From: Ornithodoros turicata
Taxonomy: Eukaryota; Arthropoda; Arachnida; Ixodida; Argasidae
Length of the DNA stretch: 64,000 nucleotides
NCBI RefSeq assembly: GCF_037126465.1
Contig: NC_088204.1
Coordinates: forward strand, 81,327,584 to 81,391,583
Direction of reading: 5' to 3'
Shown piece by piece: positions 1 to 11,100 of the stretch (position 1 is its first letter; each line of letters begins with the position of its first letter). A program made the translations under genes and the position numbers. The notes under the pieces are model-generated. The model was not told the DNA's origin. It saw nothing but the letters and a program-made list of their open reading frames with translations, and searched no databases.

Positions 1-195
1 CACTTTGCAAACACACGTCCTATTTTCGTCACACTAGAAACGTCCCCAAGAGAATCAACGAAACCATCCTGCGTGTCGATACAGTTACGCAAAATATTTC
101 CCGTAGACAACTGGAACTTGCGTCGGATGCTTTGCATGCAGGAAAGCCAACGTGTTAACGCTCGTTCTTAAACGTATCGCGCACAGCATCCACAG

Positions 196-622
196 TAGAG
201 CCCTGCGCGGATGAGATTTTTGGCATCCGCATCCGACCCGCATCCGCGCACACGTTACCGCATCCGATCCACATCCGCACCATACACAACAGTTTACATC
301 CGCATCCGATCCGCTGAGCAAAACGCACCATCCGCATCCGATCCGCAAAAATCCGCACGTTTCGAAAGACGCGTAAAGACCGCCGGAAGCATGTTGGTAT
401 AATTTCGGATGCCTCCATGCTGTCACGGAAGGACTCAGTCATGACGATAAGCAAAGGTAAACCTTTCAACAAACGCGATATGTAGAGACTTCTGGATATC
501 CGCATCCGATCCGCATCCGACCTCGAGCCATCCGCATCCGATCCGCACACCGCAGAAAGTGCTAAATTTTCATCCGAATCCTCAAGTATATTGCGGATAT
601 CCGCGGATGGTGCAGGGCTCTA
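196..622. mobile_element. Non-autonomous hAT-type element packed with ATCCGC motif
   Basis: Tips are TAGAGCCCTGC on the left and GCAGGGCTCTA on the right, which are exact inverted repeats. The flanking 8-bp direct repeat atccacag (188-195 and 623-630) is exact. An 8-bp target duplication with TAG/CAG tips is the hAT superfamily signature. The 427-bp interior has no coding capacity. It consists largely of repeats of ATCCGCATCCGA-like hexamers, clustered near both ends. Short ORFs over it are artefacts of this repetition. Confidence 0.85.
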
Positions 623-678
623 ATCCACAGCACATCGCATTTCTGGGTATTGCGCTTCCGGATATTGCACCTACTTAC

Positions 679-819
679 CGCAGAGAAAGTGAACTCCACC
701 GGCGAGCCTCTTGTACATGTAGCGTGGCTCGATGAACGTGTACAGCGAGAAGCCAATGCCCATGATCAGCAGGAAAAGACTAATGACGCAGAAGGCAACT
801 TCTGATCGCGTGTACTCTG
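679..819 (-). CDS. Exon of a claudin/CACNG (stargazin)-like membrane protein: TM2 and start of TM3
   Basis: Read on the minus strand, this 141-bp exon has a strong donor (GTAAGTAG) at its low end. Its acceptor follows a T/C-rich tract, and a GCAG acceptor 3 bp inside is an alternative. It starts and ends in phase 1. It encodes a hydrophobic segment (FCVISLFLLIMGIGFSLY) followed by EPRYMYKRLAGG and the start of another hydrophobic stretch. This is the layout around TM2 and TM3 of the claudin/PMP22/calcium-channel-gamma superfamily. The phase matches the exon at 6227-6563 on the same strand, so the two probably belong to one gene with a ~5.4-kb intron that continues past the left edge. An intermediate exon carrying the second extracellular cysteine may be missing from this reading. 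The family call rests on topology and local motifs and is not certain. Confidence 0.6.
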
Positions 820-3006
820 CTCCAGAAGAAAAAACGGATTAGCTTAGCGACCGTCCTTTCACTTACGTCACACCTCTAGAGGGCGCTGTATTTGAAAAGG
901 CAACAGAGATCGCCTGTACCAGAGACCACGACCACGACCATGTGCCAGTACCACACAGAGAGAACATGATGTAGGTTCAGTGAATTTTGGTTTCGGTTTT
1001 CGTTCGCAGTCATTTCCTATATACTGCTATCCTTGAATACTGGTTCGAAACCGGCCGAACACGAAGGCTGCGTCACGGTGCAGGTTGCATCGATACGTCT
1101 CCGTCCTCGAGGAATGGTTAAATGCCGGGAATCTATGTAATTTCATCGTGATCACACTCTGCTCTGTGCGAAAACATTGAATTGTAAGTCTGCCATTGAA
1201 TAATGCCGAAAGATTCATAGCATTCAACTAGACAGATTAGCATATACAATAAAAGTAATTTACTAATAATCAGTTATAGTCTCAGTATGAAGTTATTGCA
1301 GATTGAATAAATTGGCCCTGGGTTTTTCGAAAGACGTCGAATTGTTTATACGCTAGAAAGAAACGTGGCCTTCCCAGACCATTCTTGTTTTTCCTTTCTT
1401 CTCTCCTGATCCACGCGTGGCTCACAGCCAATAAGCATGTGGCAGGATTGATGGTTGCCAGCCTGATCCGGCATAAAAGCCGTTGACGTATCGAGGAGAG
1501 GACGCAAAGTAGCTGCATTCTGAAGAGCAGCAAAAAACCCAGAATGTTTCTGCTCTGCATCACAAGAGGTGGGTGGGCAATCCACACGTATCGAACTCTC
1601 TATACTGATGAGATTACGGTTGTTGGCAGACGGGAAGTCGTTTGGCGGTCGATGACCTCAATCGGTGTATCCACTTTGGGTATTAGCAGTTTGCCTGCTG
1701 GAAGAGCACACATACACGTATAGGCTGTGGTGGAACACGTGTCAAATGTTCCTCGAGAGACTTTCTAAGAATTGGATGTCGAGAAAGTCTAGTTGTGGTG
1801 GGATCGAAGGTTCAACGTGACAAATAAATCGATAAACCAATCGCTACCGTGAGTAATTTATACTGACAATGATAAATGAGCCTTCTACGTCTCGAGGCAT
1901 TTATGGTAATGAGGAACACAACGGCAGTCAGTCTGTGATGAATTTTGCCCAACTGATTGGACTAATGTGCGTTGAAGACTCAGCAGACGCTACCCCGTAT
2001 TTAACGTCGTTCGGCGATGACGGCGTCTCTAAAAGACTTGTTCCACGCCATCAAATTTATGGTGTCCTCGGCTAGGTTCGAAGCCACAACTTTGGTATCA
2101 GCGAGTGGATACGTTGTTCTTTACTCATCCATCGGGCATGGTTCCACTTAATTTGGAGAAGCTAGAACACGACGCTAGCTCTTAACGTCTTGCGTTCGAC
2201 GAGGTATACGGGTATGGTTGCATGCGTGTTACACATGTATGCGGCATGTGCACATGTGTTTGCTGGGAGACTTATTCGCTTCAGACAAAATCATGTCCGT
2301 CCGCGTCATTCCTCGGTATTTTCACCTCCGGCGATGAAACACCTTAACGGTCATCACCAAAATAAAGTTGCTGCTGCTGTTGTTGTTGTTTCTCGGTATT
2401 TTAAACGTGCCTATTTCTTGCCACTTCACCATGTCCCTCGCTTCTCATGAAAAACGTCGTGTACGGCTTTTTAGATGTATTCGTTCTTTTAAGAGATACG
2501 GAATTTTAATTTTTACTGGTTTTGCAGCTTTAATTGTTTATCATTCACCCCGTGGTTTACCTCGATCATCCGTGTTTTACTTTTACCAAGCAAAGCTAAT
2601 CAATTGATCATTGATTCCACATGCACTATATACGCTTTATTACAATCACATTGCAAGCAGAACGAAAGTATAATATGTTTTACCCAATATCGTCCGGTCC
2701 AGCTCAATGTTGGAGCGAATTTCCTCTTCGCTAGGAAACACTTTGAAGAAGCTGCAAGTGGCTGATCAAAAGAAGAAGACAAAATCACTCATCATCAATG
2801 ATAAATCGTTCAGAATACATTTACAGAAAATTAATCTGCTACCACGGCATACCGCTCACGTAATCATCATTGTCAATGTCTACCACGAAACGTCACTCAA
2901 AACTCTTTTAGGACAAAAACAAGAGCGAGAAATATTTGGAAAACTAGGCACGATCTTATAGGACATCTTGGCAAGCGAATGCTTGCACACACAAGTACGC
3001 CAGGTG
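820..3006. other. Intronic or intergenic stretch, no gene recognised
   Basis: No ORF here shows codon structure or recognisable motifs. Near 2330-2392 there is a run ending in AATAAAGTTGCTGCTGC followed by GTT repeats. It resembles the tail at about 26085-26105 and is probably the 3' end of a non-LTR element. The stretch most likely lies in the intron of the claudin-like gene. Confidence 0.5.
2330..2395 (+). repeat. Putative non-LTR retroelement 3' tail with (GTT/GCT)n
   Basis: A GCGATGAAAC...AATAAAGTTG sequence runs into a GCT then GTT microsatellite. The same arrangement (GCGATGAAACTCC...AATAAAGTTGTTGTTG) occurs at about 26055-26103. A shared 3' end plus a simple-repeat tail suggests two copies of one LINE or SINE family. 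The 5' limits cannot be set by eye. Confidence 0.4.
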
Positions 3007-3537
3007 CACTCTAAGAAAAAAAGGAGTAAAACGGGGAGTAATTGCAGCTTCTACTCCCCTAGTGTGCAATTACTCCCATTTTAGTCCCCTAACCCGACAT
3101 TTAGTCCCGACATTTACTCCCCAGGACTGCAAATTGTCACTAAACTTCGCGAATGGTCTCCTGAATGCAACAGTCTACGTAAATATGTGCCCTTGGTCAA
3201 TTTGAACGACATAAGGCTGTATAACGCAGACAACGTAGCAATTTTCCAGCCCCACAGAGTAAGAAACAGTTAGCGCATCTTTCTTCGCAAATTGTGCCCT
3301 AGTATGACGCAAGATTTTATATCACTCGATATATCACGGTTGACGGTTTGCTTCAAAGTATTTTCATGCATGCGCACCAATTTTGTACCTGGGACTCTTA
3401 CAACAGCGCGTGAAATGCGGTCTTCACTCTGTGACATTCATTTACTCCCGTGCATTTACTCCCGAAAGGGACTATTTTTTGTGGCAATGCAATTACTCCC
3501 CAAAAGGAGTAAAAGTAATCCTTTTTTTCTTAGAGTG
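3007..3537. mobile_element. MITE with CACTCTAAG tips and ACTCCC-rich arms
   Basis: The left tip CACTCTAAGAAAAAAAGGAG is mirrored at the right end (CTTTTTTTCTTAGAGTG). Arms rich in GGAGTAA / TTACTCCC face each other across about 530 bp. The dinucleotide TG flanks both ends, so any target duplication is short. No transposase is present. Tips resemble the elements at 9543-9940 and 41269-41657. Confidence 0.75.
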
Positions 3538-3957
3538 TGGTGGGACATACTGCGCGGAGCTTCCTCTGATCGTTATTTGAGGACACTTGAGCAAATCAGA
3601 AGAATTTCTCGTCGTCGGTCTTCACCGTAACAGCCGCTCCTGGTTCAGCTATCAGATATTCTTGTCTCGCACCTACAGGGCACCCTTCTGCGCATGCGCC
3701 TAAGTAACATGGAAGTGATAGAGGCGTATCGCATTCGCTCATTGCAGCTCCTCGCATAAACCTGCTCCAGCGGATTTTTTAAGCATCGTCTTGGTGGGAA
3801 AGGATTCACTGGGTACAATGCGTTTCTGTCGCATTCATGTAAACGGCGGCGCAGTCGCTGAAAAGTTACAGGCATGAAAACCCGGCGTACTGACAGTTGC
3901 ACCAAAGCCTATTGTTTAGTCGTAGTATTCCCAGAAGCAATCTTATAATCTTATAAC

Positions 3958-4543
3958 TAGTGCCCGGAATTTTAGGCATTTGCCTAAAAATGCCTATAAA
4001 TGCCTAAATGTGACATTTTCAGGGTTAAGCGCCTTTTTATGGACTCTATTGAATTGTAGCCTTTTTGAACATTTTTAGATGCCACAGCAGCCTTTTTTAG
4101 AGGTGCAAGGGCAAGCGCATTTTTTAGTCTGATACTGAGTGCTGAATTTTGCGTTTTGTTCCTGCATGCTTGCACCTTTTTTTTTCTCTCTCTCTCTCTC
4201 TCTCGTTTGGTTTCCTTCAGTACCTTGGTTTGCTAGAAGGGGTGCATGTATATTTGAACAAGATATTGGGCCTTTCGTGGCCTTTCAAGATCTTTGAGGC
4301 CGGAAAACTAAGAGTAGTATTCAATATCACGTGGTTCTAGGCAGCCTCAGTATCCGTGTACAAGTTAAAGCATGTACACGTAGCCTTTTTTCCTTGATGG
4401 AGCATTCTGAAGTACCAACAAAGTCAAAGAGTGCACCAGATTACCGTGCCTATTTTAGTATTTTATTGCCTATTTAGCTGTTTTTGAGGGCCTAATTGCC
4501 TGCCTATTTCCATAGTTTTTAGTGCCTAAATTTCCGGGCCCTA
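3958..4543. mobile_element. Non-autonomous hAT-type element packed with TGCCTA motif
   Basis: Tips are TAGTGCCCGGAATTTTAGGC and, on the opposite strand at the other end, TAGGGCCCGGAAATTTAGGC. The exact 8-bp duplication cttataac lies at 3950-3957 and 4544-4551. Both terminal zones hold many copies of TGCCTA(A/T) and its complement. The centre holds a (TC)n microsatellite near 4185-4204. There is no coding capacity. Confidence 0.88.
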
Positions 4544-4658
4544 CTTATAACTTATGCTGTTTTCTCCCATGGAGAGAAAGAAGTGACCAACAATGTAGCT
4601 CAGAGGATAGAGAGGTAGCAAGCGGTGGTATAGATCCATAACTTAACAACCCGATAAT

Positions 4659-4731
4659 GGGGGACAAAAAAAAGAAAAAAAGAAAACGACAGCACAGATC
4701 TTATCTGCGTTGTCGTTTTTTTTTGTCCCCC
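4659..4731. repeat. 73-bp hairpin with GGGGGACAAAAAA tips
   Basis: GGGGGACAAAAAAAAG at the left pairs with TTTTTTTTGTCCCCC at the right, and inner arms AACGACA / TGTCGTT also pair. It is a near-complete palindrome with a short loop, either a very small MITE or a hairpin-forming insertion. No clear target duplication was found. Confidence 0.5.
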
Positions 4732-6226
4732 GGTCTCGGATTTTTAAGTTAGCTTTTTAGGTTTTAGGCTTTTTTGGGTTAGGTTTTTAAGTTTAAGAAT
4801 GAAGCTCAGTTACGAACTTTTGCCATCGGTACGCTTTTAGCATAGAAGTCTTAGGGAGAGGGAGAGAGAAATGGGGGAAGGCGAAGAATTGCAAGGCACA
4901 TTGTCATCTCCCGCTGGCGGACCTTTCCCTCTAATAAAAGTATATCCTCCCCCCCCCCTCCCGCTGTGTAAGTACATACGGCCATCACCGCTGTACTGGT
5001 TTTCCTGGTGAGCGATGCTTCCAGTCGTTCGTCATCACTGCAGTGCAGAAGTGTCTGGCAGGCAAAGCACGCTTTACAGGCGTGCATATCCGGCAAACGC
5101 GTATGCGGGGCGGACAATTCCTGCCGCGCTGCTGGAGGAACCTCCTCCGCGTTACGCTATCACTCGACCGCGTAATGCACAATTTTTAGCGGCATGCCGC
5201 GTATCGTCGGCCAATGAGGTGGTCGACCGAAACTGCGTCACGTTCTTGTTTTTTTTTCTGGCCTCCCACGCTGTCTGCAGCACGTTGACAGTGTAGTCAG
5301 CGTCGACATCTTGAGAGCCGCGGAACTCGCAGGCCGCAGGCGGTTTCCGCACGCGCACATGTGTACCGCATGTGGGTACACTCCATTTCATTATGACAAA
5401 ATTGCGGCAGGCGACAGCAGAAAGGAATATGGTACAAGAACGTATTTTGTGGAAGCTGACAGATTGACTGACAGTTGAGTACCTGCGGTTGCTTTGGATG
5501 TCGGGTCTTGACATTTCACGAAGGTTTCTCGTCTGGTGTCGAGTAGGCTACCAACTGTTTCGCACGATATCAAGATGCCGTACCACTGACGTCACACAAC
5601 ATTACGTGGTATCAGATTAGACGGCAGACCTAACATCGATAAGGTATTTCTTGTGGGTAACGTAGCCGAGCAGATGGACGCAGGGGGCTAAAAAAAAATG
5701 ATTGGGTTTGTCGAACTAGACTAAGGAACACCATGAGAGGCTTCGTAACTACCAAAGAGAAAGCTTTATAGATCCAACCACCGGGTAAGTTCGTCTGTAG
5801 CGTGTTAGCACCACGTGACAATGCCCTCCCTCCTACGGCATTTCTATGTATTCATGCACAGCTCAGATAGTACTATTTTATAGCATTAGTAAAATACACG
5901 GACGAAGAAAGACAAGAAGGCACCCGAAGGGAGCGAAGAGAAGAACGTGGTGCCGGTGACGTATGGATAGGGGTCAATTTTAAGCTTCTTTGCAGTGCTC
6001 AAGGGTCACGTTACCTGAGAAAGCCAATAAGAGCACTTTTCGATTTTGGAGGCCGTTTAGACAGGCTACGGACACCACGTATTACCAAACTGTTACGGGC
6101 TACGCAGAGAACTGCAAAACTGGAACTGAAAAATCAGCGGTGACGTCACATGGGTGGCACGCAATGTCATCTTTTGGAAGAGCATGCCTTCTCTCACTCT
6201 CACATGCTTTACGACCTAATACGTAC
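4732..6226. other. Non-coding stretch, probably intronic
   Basis: A T-rich run at about 4735-4800 has a few TTAGG-like words, too few and too degenerate to call a telomeric tract. A C-run lies near 4948-4960. No gene is supported. Long overlapping ORFs on both strands near 5.0-5.5 kb show no domain or codon signal. Confidence 0.4.
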
Positions 6227-6563
6227 ATTCTTGTTCGCCCTTGGCTCCAGACGGCGCCACGGGTATAAAGGTCTTGCACCATCTGAAGAGCCCCATGTTG
6301 CTGTGGAGAAAGATGGTTCTCGTCCTGTTGACGTAGATGCCACCTCCGGGGGCCGTAACGTTCACCCATTGTTCGGTTCCCACGCATATGATCCACATGA
6401 TGAGCCCGACAGACGCCGCAAGGGTTACGACCAGGAGGGCTCTCCTCTCACACGCAATGACCGCTGCGAGGTCTTCCTTGGGTCCAGCAGCTGCTTCTTC
6501 GAACTCCCGATGCCGCCTCGATCGCCGGCTACTTGCACGGTACCGTTTCTTCGTCATTTTCAA
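6227..6563 (-). CDS. First coding exon of a claudin/CACNG (stargazin)-like protein: TM1 and extracellular loop 1
   Basis: The minus-strand ORF starts at 6563 (M-K-M-T; the second Met at 6557 is an alternative). After a very basic N-terminus (KKRYRASSRRSRRHR) comes a hydrophobic segment (LLVVTLAASVGLIMWIICVG). Then come EQWVNV, an N-glycosylation sequon (NVT) and the loop motif MGLFRWC. A tryptophan followed by a GLW/GLF..C motif after TM1 is the hallmark of the claudin/calcium-channel-gamma (TARP) superfamily. A donor GTACGT at 6225-6226 ends the exon in phase 1, matching the exon at 679-819. A good acceptor (TTCTCTTCAG) near 6755-6769 suggests that the 5' UTR lies in the same exon. The protein would be a four-pass membrane protein, perhaps a channel or receptor auxiliary subunit. 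The usual second loop cysteine is not seen. Confidence 0.6.
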
Positions 6564-7449
6564 GGCGAGACGTCACCAAGGCTGGGAAGATTGTCGTTGA
6601 AGCAGCTTGTCGTCCTGAATAGTATGAGGCAGGGCTACGTCTGCAGCATGCTGCTCTGATGGTGCTCGTGCGATGATGATGTAGGGGGTGGTATCCGGGA
6701 TGACCTGAGTTGTCTTAGTTAAGTTTTGCTGACAGTGTACACCATGTCGACATCACCTGAAGAGAAACAACAAAGATTACGATATTACTTCTTCAAAATC
6801 TGATATTATTTCCGCAATAGTGATTTGCGTGCGTTCTTGTTTCGAATGAGAAGTCTTAAAGATTAGATTAGAAGTCGATTAGTGCTTAAATGGTTTCGTT
6901 TTATTCGTGTATCGTTTGACATGTTAGTTACATCACTGCCAATGTTTGAGTTGCCACTGACATTTTAAATCTTCGCGAGATAAACACGAGACATATATCC
7001 TTCTCCTGGTATAGGGCCCAAACGTAGCGACTGACAGCAGAATGTCGACACTGCTACCACTTCCTTAATTTCCTGCATAAGCACCCTCTACATTTTCATG
7101 TATCTTATCTATCTAATATCCCTTGTCTAATCTCCTTTGCCTTGTTTGGGCGACAGTACGGTGCAGTATAGTGACGGACAGTACAATAGGTCGAATGCAG
7201 TAAACAGACCGGTGAGGGGAATAGAACAGTAAAGAGGCATCTATTGCCAGTGAAACACATTGAAGAAATGGTAGTCAAAATTTCACGACCACTTGAATGC
7301 AGCGTAAGATTATTTAAGCTTTACATATACTAATCTGATTGTCCACCAGTGATACTATCTATGCTCGTGTTTTTGGTTCGTTGTGTTGTTTTTTTTATTA
7401 TAATAATAATAATTATTATTATTATTTGTATTCCACATTGTTCCTGCTT

Positions 7450-7512
7450 TGTTTCAAGCCCCTCCCCTCTTTAATGCTGTAGCCCTGAGGGTAAATAAAT
7501 AAATAAATAAAA
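7450..7512 (+). repeat. Putative LINE 3' end with (AAAT)n tail
   Basis: CCCTCTTTAATGC...GCCCTGAGGG is followed by five TAAA units. This style of ending is common for non-LTR retrotransposon 3' UTRs. No reverse transcriptase remains upstream. Confidence 0.3.
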
Positions 7513-7659
7513 TTTCTTTTATAGCTTAATTTGTAGCTCTAGTCACGACAAGTAACACCTCTATGCAAATGTAATGATGGATGGTTAGTCGTGACACAAA
7601 ATGGCGGCCGCAGCGACATTCTTGAAGGTATTTTCTTCTATTCCGTGTTACAGCCGCGA

Positions 7660-7760
7660 TGCACCTGTGACTCTGGGCGGCGTACAAGCGTTGACAGGTG
7701 GAGAGAGGATAGCAGGAAGGAGTGGGGAAGTTTGCGACCTGGGCCGACTTCAGTCTTGAA
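7660..7760 (-). mobile_element. Truncated tRNA-derived SINE (3' part)
   Basis: The order GCGTACAAGCG, GGAGAGAGGATAGCAGGAAG, then CTGGGCCGACTTCAG matches the body of the SINE copies at 10.9, 29.3 and 45.3 kb, in minus orientation. It lacks the tRNA-like head. Confidence 0.6.
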
Positions 7761-8789
7761 GTTTTAGCGGTGTCGCCGAGTGTATACCACGACGTACTAG
7801 ATTACAACGACCATGTCGTAATCGGCAACCCCTATATGGGGAGCCCGTCCGCACGATCCGCTAGGGGCGCTACTTATCGGCCCGCGACATCTACATCGTG
7901 ATTGGACGATGGAAATTTGAATTTTCAACGCGCAGAAGCGGACATACGACCACCGTAGCAGACGACAGCAATATCGCCAATGAAAACGCATAGAATGATG
8001 ATGATAATAATCAATGTTATAAAGAAGAATCTCCCGTGGGACATCCACCGCTTGTGCAAAAATACTGAGGTAAGCTGAAGTACAAAGTATTGAAGAAGTT
8101 GAGGAAACAACAACAGGGCCGATGAGTAGCGCCACCGCCAGCTTCCAAATGCGGCGCTGGGAAGGGGTTCATATGACATGATCGTTATAATCTCGTAGGT
8201 CGTGTTCCCGATACACCGCTTAACGAATGAAGTAGAGTTTCGAAAGCAGAGCTCCTTCGAAGGAGGCCACGCGGTGCACAGGGTCTTCATTTCCATTCTT
8301 CACGCGTGCAGTTCCACATTCGTAAGTTCCATCGCACGTCAAGTCGGTTTACAGAGTTCGTCCGTAAGAGATTGCTTCTCAAAACGGTGTGACTGTAGTT
8401 GAATGTCATCGTTCATGTCAGCAGAGTAATCACAACTGGGATGATGATGTCACGGGTAAAGCGATCATCCGATCCCCCAGGCATTTTTGTTTTCCGACCT
8501 CTCGCTCACAATCAGAGCGGGACACGGGTGCTCGCAGCTTCACACGTGTCGTACGCCAAGCCTCGAAGGGTAGAGGGGATATTTTCAGCCACAGCCTGGA
8601 ATCAGCGGTGGAGAAAACGCTCGCGTCTTGGGATGCGTAGGATGATGAGTGGCTCGACAACGGACATTTCTCCTTTTTCATTTCCGTTCGCTGGAGCAGC
8701 AGGTCCTTCAAGCGATGCTGAAGAGACGTGAGAACGTCATCGGAACCAACTGTGGTTATGAGGTTTGTAACTCAAACGTCGCCATGCCA

Positions 8790-8834
8790 GTACTGGACAG
8801 CTGTTTCGGCCTTGTTGGGCCTCATCAACAGTAC
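8790..8834 (-). ncRNA. Candidate type I hammerhead ribozyme
   Basis: Read on the minus strand the parts come in this order. GTACTG (stem I) is followed by core TTGATGA, stem II GGCC-CAACAA-GGCC and core GAA. Then come ACAG/CUGU (a minimal stem III without a real loop), C17 of a GUC cleavage triplet, and CAGTAC, which closes stem I. Stem I extends further through an internal loop to GCC/GGC and a 10-bp pair ACTCAAACGT / ACGTTTGAGT (outer limits about 8771 and 8853). An internal loop in stem I opposite a stem II loop is the usual tertiary contact. Only core position 3 departs from consensus (C to U, giving U-G instead of C-G with G8). Very short stem III is typical of hammerheads in Penelope-like elements and retrozymes. 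No such element was recognised around it. Confidence 0.7.
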
Positions 8835-8893
8835 GCAGGCAGGCAACGTTTGAGTGGATGGCGTCAGAAGGTCACGTAACACGTGATGAGGGG

Positions 8894-9467
8894 CAGTCGT
8901 GGTTAAGTTACTCGAAACATGTAACTATAAGTTGTAGTTACAGTTACCCTGCAAAAATAGTAACTGAGTTACAGTTAACCTTTTTGAAATGTTTAACCAT
9001 AGTTACAGCTACAGTTACTGCATTAAAGGAAGTTAGTTACTTGACAGTTACCCTTTTCAGAAAAAAAAAATAAGCGGCATAAATGTAACACAAAAACTTG
9101 TTTTAGCACTTGTACTGTCCAAGCATCGCTATACCGTGTTATTAACACAGGATTTCCCCATTTTTTTCTTTCTTTCAATCAATCATCAACACAGGATTTC
9201 CCATGGGCATAGACTGCACGGTCTGAGTTAGTCTAGGTCGTCCTGGCTGCGTACGAGGTGACAAAATTGGTGGAATTTCTGGTTGGGAAAAAGTAGCAGT
9301 GTACTTGAAGCCTCCACAGAATGACACTGGAGGGAACTGGCACGTGGTAAATATTGCAATACCTGCGTAACTTAGTTTACAGTTACGTTTTATAACTACT
9401 TTAACGAGAAGTAGTAACTAGTTATGATTACAAGTTACTTCTAACTCAGTTACTATACCCAAGAGTG
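8894..9467. mobile_element. Non-autonomous hAT-type element packed with GTAACT motif
   Basis: Tips are CAGTCGTGG on the left and CACTCTTGG (complement of the right end). An exact 8-bp duplication atgagggg lies at 886-893 in the 8-kb segment (8886-8893) and at 9468-9475. Both terminal ~170 bp are filled with GTAACT/AGTTAC words. The centre is unrelated and non-coding. Confidence 0.85.
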
Positions 9468-9542
9468 ATGAGGGGTGCACGGACGTAGACAGATGCACAG
9501 CAGGAAAGAATGAAATGACAGGGGGAGCTCCAAAAGTGAGCA

Positions 9543-9940
9543 CACTGTAAACTTTTTCACACCTTTAAAAGTGTGCGCTATGCACATTCAACCTGGTTGC
9601 GTAACATTGCATCTCCAGGATGATATTTTACAAAATTCGGAAAGCACTACTAAAGATCAAGTGTCAGTGCAAATCTTGCTTTCATTATGTCTTTGATATC
9701 GTAGGTACGAGCTAATGCATATATGCATCGTTTTCGATAATCGAGCACGCGCAAGTGTCTACAATACTGTTGAACAATGTTGAGATGTTGCAAGACTGAA
9801 TTTTTGGAGGACACACAACACTCGAGTAAAGAAAATTTGTGCGAAACCGTGCTCCATTATGATGTTACCAAAATTACACCTAAAAAGGAGTGCGCCATGC
9901 ACGTTATTACACCTTTAGAGGTGTGAAAAGATTTAGAGTG
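9543..9940. mobile_element. MITE with CACTGTAAA tips and ACACCTTTA arms
   Basis: The left tip CACTGTAAACTTTTTCACAC and the complement of the right end (CACTCTAAATCTTTTCACAC) are inverted repeats. They extend through ACACCTTTAAAAGTGT-type hairpins and GTGCGC...ATGCAC. CA flanks both ends. About 398 bp, no coding capacity. Confidence 0.75.
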
Positions 9941-9956
9941 CACGAGTCGCCTTGAC

Positions 9957-10296
9957 CAGCGTTTCCCAAACTTTTCGTTGTCTCGGACCCCCAAACCCAC
10001 TGAGAATCCATTCGAGGACCCCCGCTAAGTACGATTCATGTTGACATAAATAAGGGATGTGAAGAAAGAAAAAGAAAAACAAACAAACAAGGCACCGCCA
10101 TGCAGGAAATGAGAATGTGGTATATGTCTGCCTTCTTTAGTATCATATATCGTCATATATCAATATCGTCGCCCTCAGAGATGACGTGACCGGCACTCGC
10201 CAAGACGGTCTTCAGGCTGTCTTCGATCGTCGCTGACCCCCACAAACACCCTCGGGGACCCCCGCTGGTCCGCGGACCACACTTTGGGAACCACTG
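9957..10296. mobile_element. Non-autonomous hAT-type element, CAGNGGTTCCCAAA tips
   Basis: The left tip CAGCGTTTCCCAAACTTTT and the complement of the right end CAGTGGTTCCCAAAGTGTGG are a well-known hAT terminal style. The flanking 8-mers gccttgac (9949-9956) and gcctagac (10297-10304) match at 7 of 8. GGACCCCC blocks repeat near both ends. Confidence 0.8.
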
Positions 10297-10839
10297 GCCT
10301 AGACGACGCTGCTGTTTAGCATAGGCAGTCAGCGTCTAAGCACTGCTAACAACTAACGCTATACACTGGGGGTATACCACGCATGGTTCTCAAGTCTTCT
10401 GGAGCGCTCGACACTTCAGTAAAGGAGATGCTCGCTCGATGCCAACGTGTTGCGATGCAAGATACAAGTAACTGAGAGGAAATGTCACTATGGCAGCGCC
10501 ACCTTTGCACGTTTGCCGACTTCCTGAAATACCTGGCGGCGTTCCCGGAACACGGCCTAATTGACTCCTCCGGGACGCGCCTACGTGTATTATGAAACGC
10601 GTCTCAAAGTGAAGGCCGGCACGTGGCGAAACAAAGTGGGTGTTGAATGAATCATTGCTATCTCTCGAGAGACTCTTCGAACTATATATCTCAATATATC
10701 TATATATCGAGCTATACTCAGGTAACTGAACACACCGTGTTGGTAGATGCACCGAGGTAGCCTGACTAACGTGATTAGTTCCAATCGAGGCCAAGTACCG
10801 ATCGCGCGGATACATCGGGCACTGGTAGCAGGTTTTATA

Positions 10840-11100
10840 AATTCCGCGTGAGCGCCGCGAATCAACTGTGGCTATGAACAGACGCGCACAGATGGATAGA
10901 GGACAGCCGGAAGGAGTGGGGGACAGGGAGGCTAATATGTGTCCTGGGCCGACTTCAGGGGGAACTCTGCCCATATTCGTCCGGAAAGTCTGCCGGAAAA
11001 CCCAGGGAAAACCTGAGACGGCACAGCCGGTACCGGGATTCGATCCCGCGCACCTCCCAGTCTCGGCGTGGAAGGCGATCATCCTAACAACTACGTCACG
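10840..11100 (-). mobile_element. tRNA-derived SINE, near full length
   Basis: Minus orientation. From its 5' end (high coordinate) it carries a pol III B-box-like GGGATTCGATCCCG (complement) and the GTCGGCCC / CCTTCCGGCTGTCCTCT body. It ends with the AGTTG...GCGGCGCT 3' block. It is the same family as the copies at 15.3, 21.2, 23.4, 29.4 and 38.6 kb. Exact target duplication not resolved. Confidence 0.7.

Larger units (their letters stand above)
6770..8789. other. Non-coding stretch with AT microsatellites
   Basis: It holds a TAA/ATT microsatellite (7394-7428), a C/T-rich run ending in GCCCTGAGGG(TAAA)n at 7450-7512 that looks like a LINE 3' end, and a SINE remnant near 7660-7760. ORFs at 7.8-8.7 kb overlap on both strands and have no recognisable domains. 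Confidence 0.4.

Noticed and set aside
4735..4800. Telomeric TTAGG repeat
   Set aside because: Only three or four scattered GTTAGG/TTTAGG words in a T-rich run; not tandem.
10390..11082. 230-aa minus-strand ORF
   Set aside because: Much of it runs through a SINE (10840-11100), and the remainder has no recognisable domain or splice support.
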